A DNA stretch of 64,000 bases from the NCBI GenBank assembly GCA_016716235.1, contig JADJWS010000005.1, forward strand, positions 1 through 64,000. The letters are read 5' to 3'. The translations under genes were made by a program, and so were the position numbers. The notes under the pieces are model-generated. The model did no database searches. It had not been told where the DNA came from and was given only the letters and a program-made list of their open reading frames with translations. Each line of letters starts with the position of its first letter. Position 1 is the first letter of the stretch. This document shows, piece by piece, positions 8,189 through 15,404 of the stretch. Origin of the DNA: Candidatus Defluviilinea gracilis (GTDB taxonomy: Bacteria > Chloroflexota > Anaerolineae > Anaerolineales > Villigracilaceae).

Positions 8189-8375
8189 GGACAAGGTTAA
8201 CCTTGTCCTACAATTTTCCGCCTCAAGTCAGGGACTGAAGAGTGTGAACAACCGGAATGCAGACTTCAGTCTGCTGGTAGTTATTCGCGCTATTCAATTC
8301 CTGACGGCGGTTATTAATAAGACCTCACAGGCTTGTCCTGAGACCCGTCGAAGGATCTCGCAGACCTGTGAGGTC
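8189..8375 (-). promoter_or_regulatory. Structured rpsO-pnp intergenic leader
   Basis: Three inverted repeats lie between rpsO and pnp: GGACAAGGTTAACCTTGTCC (8189-8208, a perfect 20-bp palindrome just upstream of the pnp ribosome-binding site), ACTGAAG/CTTCAGT (8234-8270) and GACCTCACAGG/CCTGTGAGGTC (8321-8375). In E. coli, RNase III cleavage of a hairpin at this position starts PNPase autoregulation. Whether that holds here is inference, since similar palindromes are scattered through the window. Confidence 0.5.
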
Positions 8376-8383
8376 TATGCTAA

Positions 8384-8656
8384 CTACTTGTGTCGCAGGT
8401 TCAAACTCTCGGTGATTCCCAAATAGCGCTGGTAATCAGCCTGCCGCAAGTACGACAACATGCGGCGGCGTTGTCCCACAAGTTTGAGCAGACCTCGCCG
8501 ACAGGATTGATCGCTCTTGTTGGCTCGCAGGTGATCGGTCAACTGTTGGATGCGCCCGGTCATGATCGCGATCTGCACCTCGGGGGAGCCGGTATCGGTA
8601 TCATGACGGTGGTAATCCGTGATCAGTTTGGTCTTCGCTTCCTTCTGTAATGACAT
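8384..8656 (-). CDS. rpsO: 30S ribosomal protein S15
   Basis: This 90-residue protein matches S15 in length and motifs (TGSPEVQIAIMTGRIQQLTDH, LLKLVGQRRRMLSYLR, YQRYLGITESLNLR). S15 binds 16S rRNA helices 20-22 and nucleates assembly of the platform of the small subunit. It is the first gene of the rpsO-pnp unit. GAAAGGAAG upstream of ATG 8656 is the likely ribosome-binding site. Confidence 0.98.
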   Translation of the reverse strand: MSLQKEAKTKLITDYHRHDTDTGSPEVQIAIMTGRIQQLTDHLRANKSDQSCRRGLLKLVGQRRRMLSYLRQADYQRYLGITESLNLRHK

Positions 8657-8764
8657 GACGTTTGCTTCCTTTCTCTAATCTATGCAGGTCTCCATACAAG
8701 AAGTCCGCTGACAGCGAACCGCTTGCAGGACCAGTCACGAGCCGAGATTATACCAGAATTCCGC

Positions 8765-8793
8765 TTGCGGCTTGCGGATGGGTGTGCTAGACT
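8765..8793 (+). promoter_or_regulatory. Possible sigma-70 promoter
   Basis: TTGCGG (8765-8770) and TAGACT (8788-8793) are separated by 17 bp. The pair precedes a short frame with a strong ribosome-binding site and a downstream terminator, which makes it more credible than the hexamers alone. Confidence 0.4.
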
Positions 8794-8825
8794 CGGTATA
8801 TCTCAATCGAAAGGAGGTCCTGCTA

Positions 8826-8882
8826 GTGTACTCACAATCCAACCCAAACTTCCGCGTGCCTTCTTTCGGTTCGGTTTCCTGA
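8826..8882 (+). CDS. Possible 18-residue small protein or leader peptide
   Basis: GTG 8826 opens an 18-codon frame translating as MYSQSNPNFRVPSFGSVS. It is preceded eight bases upstream by AAAGGAGGT (8810-8818), the strongest ribosome-binding site in the region. A promoter-like pair lies upstream and a stem-loop with a T-rich tail downstream (8903-8943), so it may be a complete tiny transcription unit. No family is recognised, and the role could equally be attenuation. Confidence 0.35.
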   Translation: MYSQSNPNFRVPSFGSVS

Positions 8883-8902
8883 CCGTCCCTTTGGCTTCCT
8901 TG

Positions 8903-8943
8903 AACCGCAGGCGCGCACAACCCGCCCTGCGGTTTTGTGTTTA
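8903..8943 (+). terminator. Intrinsic terminator-like hairpin
   Basis: AACCGCAGG (8903-8911) pairs perfectly with CCTGCGGTT (8926-8934) and is followed by TTGTGTTT. It ends the short unit beginning at 8765 and lies about 190 bp before the ABC exporter operon. Confidence 0.6.
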
Positions 8944-8961
8944 ACTGGGCGGAGTATATTC

Positions 8962-9110
8962 GGTGGTCGAGTAGGGCGGGTGATTGTTCCGCCCGTATCG
9001 AGACCACCAGTTGATTTGAAACATTTTGTTTGAATAAAACTTAGTGGTCTCGATACGTCCCGCGATGCTTCGACTTCGCTACTGCTCCGCTCAGCACGCG
9101 CGGGATTACT
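8962..9110. repeat. Dispersed-repeat-like hairpin with GGTCTCGATACG phrases
   Basis: GGTGGTC (8962-8968) pairs with GACCACC (9002-9008) around an inner GGGCGG/CCGCCC stem. A second hairpin at 9046-9110 repeats GGTCTCGATACG and has a CCCGCG/CGCGGG stem. Such phrases are widely dispersed intergenic repeats. No gene is seen here. Confidence 0.45.
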
Positions 9111-9135
9111 CAACCATCATCAATAGGAGAATACC

Positions 9136-10113
9136 GTGTCCTCTGTAGTTTCAATTTCACAATTAGCCAAGTATTACCAAGTGCCCGAGCGCGAAGGCGG
9201 TCTCAAAGCCTCCATCGCCAGTTTGTTCAATCGCAAATACAAAAACGTCAAAGCCGTGGATGGGATCACGTTCAACGTCGAAGCGGGGGAGGTGGTCGGC
9301 TTCCTCGGTCCGAATGGAGCGGGCAAGACCACCACGCTCAAAATGTTGAGCGGACTTCTGCATCCCACCTCTGGGAATGTCAGCGTGTTGGGTTACGAAC
9401 CGCGTCACCGTTCGCACGACTATCTCAGGCAGATCACGCTCGTGATGGGCAACCGCAACCAACTGACCTGGGACCTGCCCGCCCTCGATTCGTTCGATCT
9501 CCAGCGCGCGGTCTATGGCATTCCCGTTGACCAGTTCAAACGCGCGCGCGATGAGTTCATCGAACTGCTGGAGTTGAAAGATCTGGTCAACAAACCTGTC
9601 CGCAATCTTTCCTTGGGCGAACGCATGAAAATGGAGATCGTCGCCGCGTTGCTTCACCAGCCGAAAGTGCTGTTCCTCGACGAGCCGACCATCGGTCTCG
9701 ATGTGACGATGCAGAGGCGTATCCGTTCGTTCATTGCGGAGTACAACAAACGCTACAACGCGACCGTCCTGCTCACGAGTCATTACATGGCAGATGTGGA
9801 AGCCTTGTGCAAGCGCGTCATCGTTATCCACCATGGACGGATCCTCTTCGACGGCGATCTGAGCAAACTGGTCAATCAATTCTCATCGTACAAGACTTTG
9901 AGTCTCTCGCTTCACGATCCCAATGCGGAGTTGTCGAATTATGGAGAGGTCGTTAGCAAGGAAGACGGGCGTGTCACGTTGCGCGTGCCGAAAGCGCAGA
10001 CATCGCAAGTGACTGCAAAACTTTTATCTGACTTGCAAGTCGATGATCTCACCGTCGAAGACGCGCCCGTAGACGATGTGATCGACCAGGTCTTCTCGCA
10101 AAAGGACGAATAA
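9136..10113 (+). CDS. ABC-2 type exporter, ATP-binding protein (system 1)
   Basis: This cytoplasmic ATPase powers an ABC-2 exporter. It has Walker A GPNGAGKTTT at about residue 58, signature LSLGERMKME near 159, Walker B VLFLDEPT near 177 and switch His in LLTSHYM, followed by an accessory C-terminal segment of about 90 residues typical of DrrA/NatA-type subunits. The 325 residues fit that family. Two permease genes follow on the same strand with a 2-bp gap to the first, so the three probably form one operon. The substrate cannot be told from sequence. The start is GTG 9136 with GGAG upstream. Confidence 0.92.
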   Translation: MSSVVSISQLAKYYQVPEREGGLKASIASLFNRKYKNVKAVDGITFNVEAGEVVGFLGPNGAGKTTTLKMLSGLLHPTSGNVSVLGYEPRHRSHDYLRQITLVMGNRNQLTWDLPALDSFDLQRAVYGIPVDQFKRARDEFIELLELKDLVNKPVRNLSLGERMKMEIVAALLHQPKVLFLDEPTIGLDVTMQRRIRSFIAEYNKRYNATVLLTSHYMADVEALCKRVIVIHHGRILFDGDLSKLVNQFSSYKTLSLSLHDPNAELSNYGEVVSKEDGRVTLRVPKAQTSQVTAKLLSDLQVDDLTVEDAPVDDVIDQVFSQKDE

Positions 10114-10115
10114 CA

Positions 10116-10919
10116 ATGAGACGGTACGTTGAATACTACCTCGCCTCGATGCGCGTTTCGATCCTCGAACAGTTTCAATATCGAGTCGCCAACTACTTTT
10201 ACATGATCGGCATGATCACCGAGCCTGTCATTTATCTCGTGGTGTGGTCAACGATAGCGAATCAACAAGGCGGTATTATCGGCGGCTACACCCCGGGCGC
10301 GTTCGCGGCATATTACATCGTGTGGACTCTCGTCCGCAACATGAACATCGTCTTCACGCCGTATGGCTGGGAGTGGCGCATTCGCGAAGGCAACCTCTCG
10401 ATGGCATTGATGCGCCCGATGCATCCCATCCACTCCGACATCGCATTTTTCGCGGGCTGGAAAGTTGTGGTGATCGCGCTTTGGCTTCCGCTCGCCGCCT
10501 TTCTCACATGGATATTCAAACCCACCTTCGACATCACATGGATGGAAGGCATCGTCTTCTTTCTCGCCATCTGGGGCGCATACCTCATCCGCACGATGTT
10601 GTTGTCCCTGCTCGGCATGATCACATTCTGGACGACACGCGTCAGCGCGATCTTCGAGTTGTACTTCGGTCTCGAGTTGATCCTCTCTGGGCGACTCGTG
10701 CCGATGTCTCTCATGCCGCAATGGGTGCAGTCCCTCTCGAACTACCTGCCTTTCAAGTGGACATTTTTCTTCCCCATCGAGGCTCTCGTCGGGACGATGT
10801 CCACACAGGAGTTGTGGATGGGCATTGGGATGCAAATCTTGTGGATCACGATCGGCGCTTCTTTCCTCAGTTTGGTCTGGCGCGCCGCCATCAAGCAATT
10901 CTCCGCTGTGGGCGGATGA
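10116..10919 (+). CDS. ABC-2 type exporter permease (system 1, first)
   Basis: A 267-residue membrane protein with about six hydrophobic segments that resembles the ABC-2 permease group PF06182 (FEYF- and RVANYFY-type N-terminus, then a GYTPGAFAAYYIVWTLVRN region). It pairs with the ATPase just upstream (2-bp gap) and with the related permease at 10998, suggesting a heterodimeric channel. Paralogous permeases occur in the mirror-image system at 11811-13380. Confidence 0.88.
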   Translation: MRRYVEYYLASMRVSILEQFQYRVANYFYMIGMITEPVIYLVVWSTIANQQGGIIGGYTPGAFAAYYIVWTLVRNMNIVFTPYGWEWRIREGNLSMALMRPMHPIHSDIAFFAGWKVVVIALWLPLAAFLTWIFKPTFDITWMEGIVFFLAIWGAYLIRTMLLSLLGMITFWTTRVSAIFELYFGLELILSGRLVPMSLMPQWVQSLSNYLPFKWTFFFPIEALVGTMSTQELWMGIGMQILWITIGASFLSLVWRAAIKQFSAVGG

Positions 10920-10927
10920 GTTGTGAT

Positions 10928-10983
10928 CGCTCGCAGTTGAACTGCGAGCGGAACATCACTGTCAGCAGTGCAACTGCTGACAG
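10928..10983. repeat. Two adjacent perfect palindromes
   Basis: CGCTCGCAGTT/AACTGCGAGCG (10928-10950, 1-nt loop) and CTGTCAGCAGT/ACTGCTGACAG (10959-10983, 3-nt loop) fill the gap between the two permease genes. Neither has a T-run, so they are more likely mRNA-stabilising or dispersed palindromic elements than terminators. Confidence 0.85.
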
Positions 10984-10997
10984 AACAGGAAAATAGT

Positions 10998-11783
10998 ATG
11001 AACCCTTTCAAACTTGCATGGAACTACTTCCGCATCGGTATGATGAACGAACTGCAATACCGCGTTAACTTCTTTATTCAACTTCTGCAAACAGGTGTCG
11101 CGCTGGCGACAGGCTTGATCGGACTCGCGCTCGTCTTCGATCAAGTGGACAACCTCGCAGGCTGGACGCGCCCCGAACTGCTCGCGGTGATGGGCGTGCA
11201 CATCCTCATGGGCGGGGTTATCCGTTCGGCGATCCAGCCCAACATGGAGCGGTTAATGAACGATGTGCTCAACGGCACATTGGACTTCGCGCTCACCAAG
11301 CCCGCCGACGCGCAGGCGTTGGTCAGCGTGCGCGAATTCCGCTTCTGGCAACTCACGGATGTCCTCGTCGGCTTGGTGGTGATCGGGGTGGCGGTGACCC
11401 AGCTTCAAAGTGGGATGGAAGCGTTGCAAGTCGTCGCGTTCATCGCCGCGTTGATCATGGGCGCGGTCATGCTGTATTGCGTCTGGCTGATGGTCACGTC
11501 CATTGCGTTTTGGGTGATCCGCGTCAATGAGATCGTCAACCTGTTCGAAGGCTTGTACGCGGCGGGGAGGTGGCCCGTCGGCGTGTACCCCGATTGGCTC
11601 CGCACGGGGCTTACATTTCTTGTGCCAGTCGCGTTCGCCGTCACTGTGCCAGCCGAAGCGATGACGAATCGACTCACAAACGAAACGATGTTATTCGCGC
11701 TGGGACTCACCGTGTTGTTCTTGGTGTTGGCGCGTGTCGTCTGGTTGTTCGGTTTGAGAAGTTATTCGGGCGCGTCGGCGTAA
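10998..11783 (+). CDS. ABC-2 type exporter permease (system 1, second)
   Basis: A 261-residue polytopic membrane protein of the same PF06182-like group as its upstream neighbour (MNELQYRVNFFIQLLQTGVA; GLDFA-like motif in LNGTLDFALTKP). ATG 10998 is chosen over an in-frame ATG at 10968 because the earlier start would translate through a palindrome and because AGGA lies just upstream of 10998. It is the last gene of system 1 and ends head-on to system 2. Confidence 0.88.
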   Translation: MNPFKLAWNYFRIGMMNELQYRVNFFIQLLQTGVALATGLIGLALVFDQVDNLAGWTRPELLAVMGVHILMGGVIRSAIQPNMERLMNDVLNGTLDFALTKPADAQALVSVREFRFWQLTDVLVGLVVIGVAVTQLQSGMEALQVVAFIAALIMGAVMLYCVWLMVTSIAFWVIRVNEIVNLFEGLYAAGRWPVGVYPDWLRTGLTFLVPVAFAVTVPAEAMTNRLTNETMLFALGLTVLFLVLARVVWLFGLRSYSGASA

Positions 11784-11786
11784 ATT

Positions 11787-11815
11787 TGTAGAGCAAGATG
11801 CCATCTTGCTCTACA
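11787..11815. repeat. Perfect palindrome at the convergent ends of two exporter operons
   Basis: TGTAGAGCAAGATG and its reverse complement flank a single C. The arm on the right contains the stop codon of the minus-strand permease. Its position suggests a two-way transcription end, although no T-run follows. Confidence 0.85.
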
Positions 11816-12593
11816 CCTCAACTTGAATCGCGCTTCCCGATTCGTATCTTTTCAACCCCAACTTGAAAATAAAAATTGACAGAAACAAAAAGACCAGCGC
11901 GCCTGCCGTCATTTGTATCGCGCTTTGCCACGAGAACTCGCGCACGAACTCAGCGGGGATTGTGCCGATCAACGCGGCGGGGATTAATGTTAGCAATATG
12001 AATTTTGTCGTGGCGTCGAAAAGCACGCTGGGGTAAAGCGAAAAAGTCAAAATTGCGCTCAACGCGAACTGGCTCAACGCGATGGTGTTGCCCAGCCAAA
12101 ACGACAGGCTTTGCACGATGACGAGAAAACCAATGAAGATGCACACCCCTGCAAATACGCCGAGCAGAAATCGAAGCGTTCCATCAGGTGTGAAATATCC
12201 CGAGAGCATGAAACTGCCGACCCCGTAAATGAGATCGCCCATGCCGCTTCCGATACTTTTGGATGCAAGCACATGCAGAAGAACTGGACGAGGAAGCGAG
12301 AGGTAATAATCGAGTCGTCCGCCGACGATGACTTCGGCGAGAGAGATGAAGTTGCCGAAGAAGAACGCGCCGATTCCCCATGCGCTGGCGGCGATGCCGA
12401 AGAGGAGCATCATCGTGTTGATATCCCAGCCGCGCACCGCGTTGAATTTGTCGAAGTACAACACCCAGAAGATAAAATAAACGCCGTTGTTGATCATCAT
12501 AAAGATGACCTGCGTGAAGAACGCCGCGCGGAATTCCATCGCGGCTTGGATGTTTGCCTTCCACAAAGCGAGGATGAATTTGACCTGTCTCAT
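11811..12593 (-). CDS. ABC-2 type exporter permease (system 2, second)
   Basis: A 260-residue membrane protein with about six segments, PF06182-like (MRQVKFILALWKANIQAAMEF at the N-terminus, a GGRLDYYLSLPRPVLLHVLA motif in the middle). It follows the other system-2 permease with a single base between stop and start, so translation is probably coupled. The motif resembles LNGTLDFALTKPADAQALVS of system 1, showing that the two systems are paralogous. Confidence 0.88.
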   Translation of the reverse strand: MRQVKFILALWKANIQAAMEFRAAFFTQVIFMMINNGVYFIFWVLYFDKFNAVRGWDINTMMLLFGIAASAWGIGAFFFGNFISLAEVIVGGRLDYYLSLPRPVLLHVLASKSIGSGMGDLIYGVGSFMLSGYFTPDGTLRFLLGVFAGVCIFIGFLVIVQSLSFWLGNTIALSQFALSAILTFSLYPSVLFDATTKFILLTLIPAALIGTIPAEFVREFSWQSAIQMTAGALVFLFLSIFIFKLGLKRYESGSAIQVEV

Positions 12594-12594
12594 G

Positions 12595-13380
12595 TTATCC
12601 GCCGTTCACCGTGAGATATTTTTCACTGCGTTGATAGACAAAAGCCAGTAGGAATACAAAGACAGTAACCCAGATCAACTGCCCGCCGAGCATTCGCCAG
12701 AACAAATCAACGTCGGGTTTGACGAACAACCGCGCGGGTGCATACATCATGTATGGGAAGGGGAGCGCGTAGGCAATATTCTGTAACCATGTGGGGAACA
12801 TATCAATTGGAAAAAGAAATCCGCCGAGAATGAAAACAAGTTTCTGGTAGATCAATTCGAACGAGTTTGTTTCCTCCACGACGAATGCGGCGAGACCGAT
12901 CAACGCCATGAAGCAGAAGTGTAGAATCCACGCGCCGATCAATGTGACGAATGCCATGAGCCAGCCCAACGGCGAGGGAGGCGCGCCTGCGAGAATCCAC
13001 GCGACGATGGAGCCGACGATCAGGTTGAGAGTCATTCTCACCGCGCCATCGCCCAACCCAGCGGAGAAGTGATATAGCAGGAAGTTATACGGCTTGTTCA
13101 GGATGTACGCGACCTCTCCGTTCTTGACCTGCTCCGAGATCGTTCGGTTGATGCGCGGTCTGCCAAGCTCGAGCGTTTCCGCCATCATAAAATACCAGAC
13201 CATGTTGGGAAACGTTAATCCGTTGATCACATCCGTGTTTGCGATCGTAAATGTCGTTCCCCATAACCCCGCGAAGATGAAGATGAACGTGGCAATGCTG
13301 ATAGACCTGCCGAGGAAATCTCCTGGGTAGGCGAGGTTGTGGATGATTTGCATGTTGAGGATGGAGAAGTATTTTTTCAT
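12595..13380 (-). CDS. ABC-2 type exporter permease (system 2, first)
   Basis: A 261-residue polytopic membrane protein of the PF06182-like group (MKKYFSILNMQIIHNLAYPG; VKNGEVAYILNKPYNFLLYH). It lies between the system-2 ATPase (13467-14465) and the second permease (11811-12593). The 86-bp gap to the ATPase carries palindromic repeats. Confidence 0.88.
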   Translation of the reverse strand: MKKYFSILNMQIIHNLAYPGDFLGRSISIATFIFIFAGLWGTTFTIANTDVINGLTFPNMVWYFMMAETLELGRPRINRTISEQVKNGEVAYILNKPYNFLLYHFSAGLGDGAVRMTLNLIVGSIVAWILAGAPPSPLGWLMAFVTLIGAWILHFCFMALIGLAAFVVEETNSFELIYQKLVFILGGFLFPIDMFPTWLQNIAYALPFPYMMYAPARLFVKPDVDLFWRMLGGQLIWVTVFVFLLAFVYQRSEKYLTVNGG

Positions 13381-13392
13381 GTTTGAAAAAAC

Positions 13393-13477
13393 GGAGCGCG
13401 GACTTTCGATAAGAAAAACGGAGCGCGGACTTGAGTCCGCTTTTTGTGTAGGCGCGTTGTGCGGACTTAAGTCCGCA
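13393..13477. repeat. Short repeat and two palindromes in the exporter operon 2 gap
   Basis: AACGGAGCGCGGACTT-type phrases occur twice (13390 and 13418). GCGGACT/AGTCCGC (13425-13440) is followed by TTTTT on the plus strand, and TGCGGACTTAAGTCCGCA (13460-13477) is a perfect palindrome that contains the stop codon of the ATPase gene. The last residues of that protein (MRT) are encoded by the repeat. Confidence 0.75.
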
Positions 13478-14465
13478 TTCCGGGTTTGTTGTCTTGATAA
13501 ATCTTCGCGATCACTTCCTCCAACGGCGGATCGGAGACGGTGATGTCTACCAATTCGCCCGCTTGGGAGAGATGCGCCATGACCGCGTCTACGTGAGTTT
13601 TGGTGGTGTCGAATCGTAACTTCACGCCATAACTGCCCACTTTCAGAATCTCGACTCCGTCAATTGTGAAATTTGGCGAGACTTCTTCCGCATAACGGAC
13701 TTCCACCATCTTTCGAGTCAGAAACTTTCGTTTGAGATTCGAGACTTTGTCTTCGTAGACGATCTGTCCGTGGTTGATGATGATCACGCGGCGACAGAGC
13801 GCTTCGAGATCGCCCGCGTCGTGGGAGGTGAGCAGAACGCCGACTTTCTCCTCCTGTGACATGGTGCGGATCGCGTCGCGGATGTGTTGTTTGGCGACTA
13901 CGTCAAGTCCAATCGACGGCTCATCGAGCAGAAGCAGTTTGGGGCGGTGAAGAAGCGACGCGGCGACTTCACAGCGCATCCGTTGTCCCAGCGAAAGTTT
14001 GCGGACGGGAGTCTCCAGCAGATCCTGAATCTCGAACGCTTCCGAAAGAAAGGCGATCCGTTTTTTCGTTTCGCGGTCGTCGAGTTCGTAAATTTTTCCG
14101 AACAGCATGAACGTGTCAATGGCGGGGAGGTGGTACCACAACTGCGGGCGTTGACCGAACACCGTGCCGATGTGGTAGGCGAGTTTCTGCCGTTCCTTCC
14201 ACGGGACGAAGCCAAGCACTTTCGCGTCGCCGCTGGTGGGATGCAAAATGCCTGTGAGAATTTTTATCGTTGTGGATTTTCCCGCGCCGTTGGGACCAAT
14301 GAAGCCGAGCAGTTCGCCCGCTTCCATTTGAAAGGAAAGCCCGCGCACGGCATCGACGGTGTTGTATTCAGGTTTGACAAGCGCGCGTAGAGAACCGCGC
14401 ATCCCTGCGGCTTTGCGTTTGGTCTGGAATGTTTTTTGGAGGTTGGCGACTTCGATGGAGGGCAT
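13467..14465 (-). CDS. ABC-2 type exporter, ATP-binding protein (system 2)
   Basis: A 332-residue ABC ATPase with Walker A GPNGAGKSTT near residue 57, signature LSLGQRMRCE, Walker B LLLLDEPS and switch His in LLTSHDA. It shares with the system-1 ATPase an N-terminal insert between the first strand and the VDAVRGLSF segment, so both are members of one subfamily. It heads the minus-strand operon ATPase-permease-permease. The substrate is unknown. Confidence 0.92.
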   Translation of the reverse strand: MPSIEVANLQKTFQTKRKAAGMRGSLRALVKPEYNTVDAVRGLSFQMEAGELLGFIGPNGAGKSTTIKILTGILHPTSGDAKVLGFVPWKERQKLAYHIGTVFGQRPQLWYHLPAIDTFMLFGKIYELDDRETKKRIAFLSEAFEIQDLLETPVRKLSLGQRMRCEVAASLLHRPKLLLLDEPSIGLDVVAKQHIRDAIRTMSQEEKVGVLLTSHDAGDLEALCRRVIIINHGQIVYEDKVSNLKRKFLTRKMVEVRYAEEVSPNFTIDGVEILKVGSYGVKLRFDTTKTHVDAVMAHLSQAGELVDITVSDPPLEEVIAKIYQDNKPGMRT

Positions 14466-14487
14466 AAAAGAGATTAGAGACTGGAGA

Positions 14488-15321
14488 TTAGTAGGATTTG
14501 AGGTTTGTCGAAGCTTGTTGAGTAATTTGCATGAGGGCTTCCTTGTTTGGCAAACCTTCCGCTTTTTGAACGGCTTCGGAAAGGCTCCGCAGGAAATTTC
14601 GCGTGTTGTGAAATGCTTTCGCTACATCTTCGTCCATGTATGCGCCAATCCATGAGCGTTCGGGAGAAGTCAACGACGCGAGCCAGAGTTCGATGAAATC
14701 CAGCGAAAGCAGATTGCGCTCGAAAATCGCAATTACAGCATTGGCAAGCCGCTCGTCTTCTCCGTGAATATAAATCCAGTTAGCGGAATGGATGAGTTTG
14801 GCGGCAATCCCCTGCAAAAATTTTTCCAGTTCGTCTTTTCCAATATAGCGATTCTTGCCAAGTACCATCATCAAGTCGGCAGTGTGAGCAAGCGCGTGCG
14901 CCCAGCCTTTCACAGGCACAAACCCGCGTGGGTCTTTTTCGGCGTCGAGATACTGCAATCCTTTATCGAAGATCGAAGAGATATCCGCTTGCTCCAAAAC
15001 AGATTTCTTATTGTCGTTATGAACGATCTCCGCCAAAAACAACACAGAGAAAGCTCGCAGAAACACCGAATCCGATTCGATTTCGCCAATTCCTTTTTCA
15101 AGATTCGCAAGTAGCTCGGCAATATGCAGGCGTATTTCGTCAGGCGAATACATGTCGCGCTTCAACCAATTGGCATAAACGATATAAGCAATTTCATCTC
15201 GCAAATCGGGGTCGACATTTCCGAGATAGCCGAAGATGGTTTTCGTCAGGTCGTGAAGCGTATTCCCGTCAGGGATTTTGTATTCATTCTTCGCAAGTTG
15301 ATTCCAGAATTCTTTTTCCAT
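14488..15321 (-). CDS. DUF2785 domain-containing protein
   Basis: A 277-residue soluble protein. YLGNVDPDLRDEIAYIVYAN and the GWAHALAHTADLMMVL segment match the conserved blocks of DUF2785, whose biochemical role is unknown to me. The start is placed at ATG 15321 (MEKEFWNQLAKNEYKIPDG), with AGG five bases upstream. A longer in-frame extension to 15678 would read through a region overlapping the neighbouring ATPase gene and has no family resemblance. It ends 22 bp from the system-2 ATPase start. Confidence 0.8.
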   Translation of the reverse strand: MEKEFWNQLAKNEYKIPDGNTLHDLTKTIFGYLGNVDPDLRDEIAYIVYANWLKRDMYSPDEIRLHIAELLANLEKGIGEIESDSVFLRAFSVLFLAEIVHNDNKKSVLEQADISSIFDKGLQYLDAEKDPRGFVPVKGWAHALAHTADLMMVLGKNRYIGKDELEKFLQGIAAKLIHSANWIYIHGEDERLANAVIAIFERNLLSLDFIELWLASLTSPERSWIGAYMDEDVAKAFHNTRNFLRSLSEAVQKAEGLPNKEALMQITQQASTNLKSY

Positions 15322-15404
15322 TGGTAGCCTGTTCAAAGTTGAGTGGATTTTAGGTTTACCTTGCGTGATCCCCGCCATCAAGCCAGACCGTGTCATGTCT
15401 TTTT

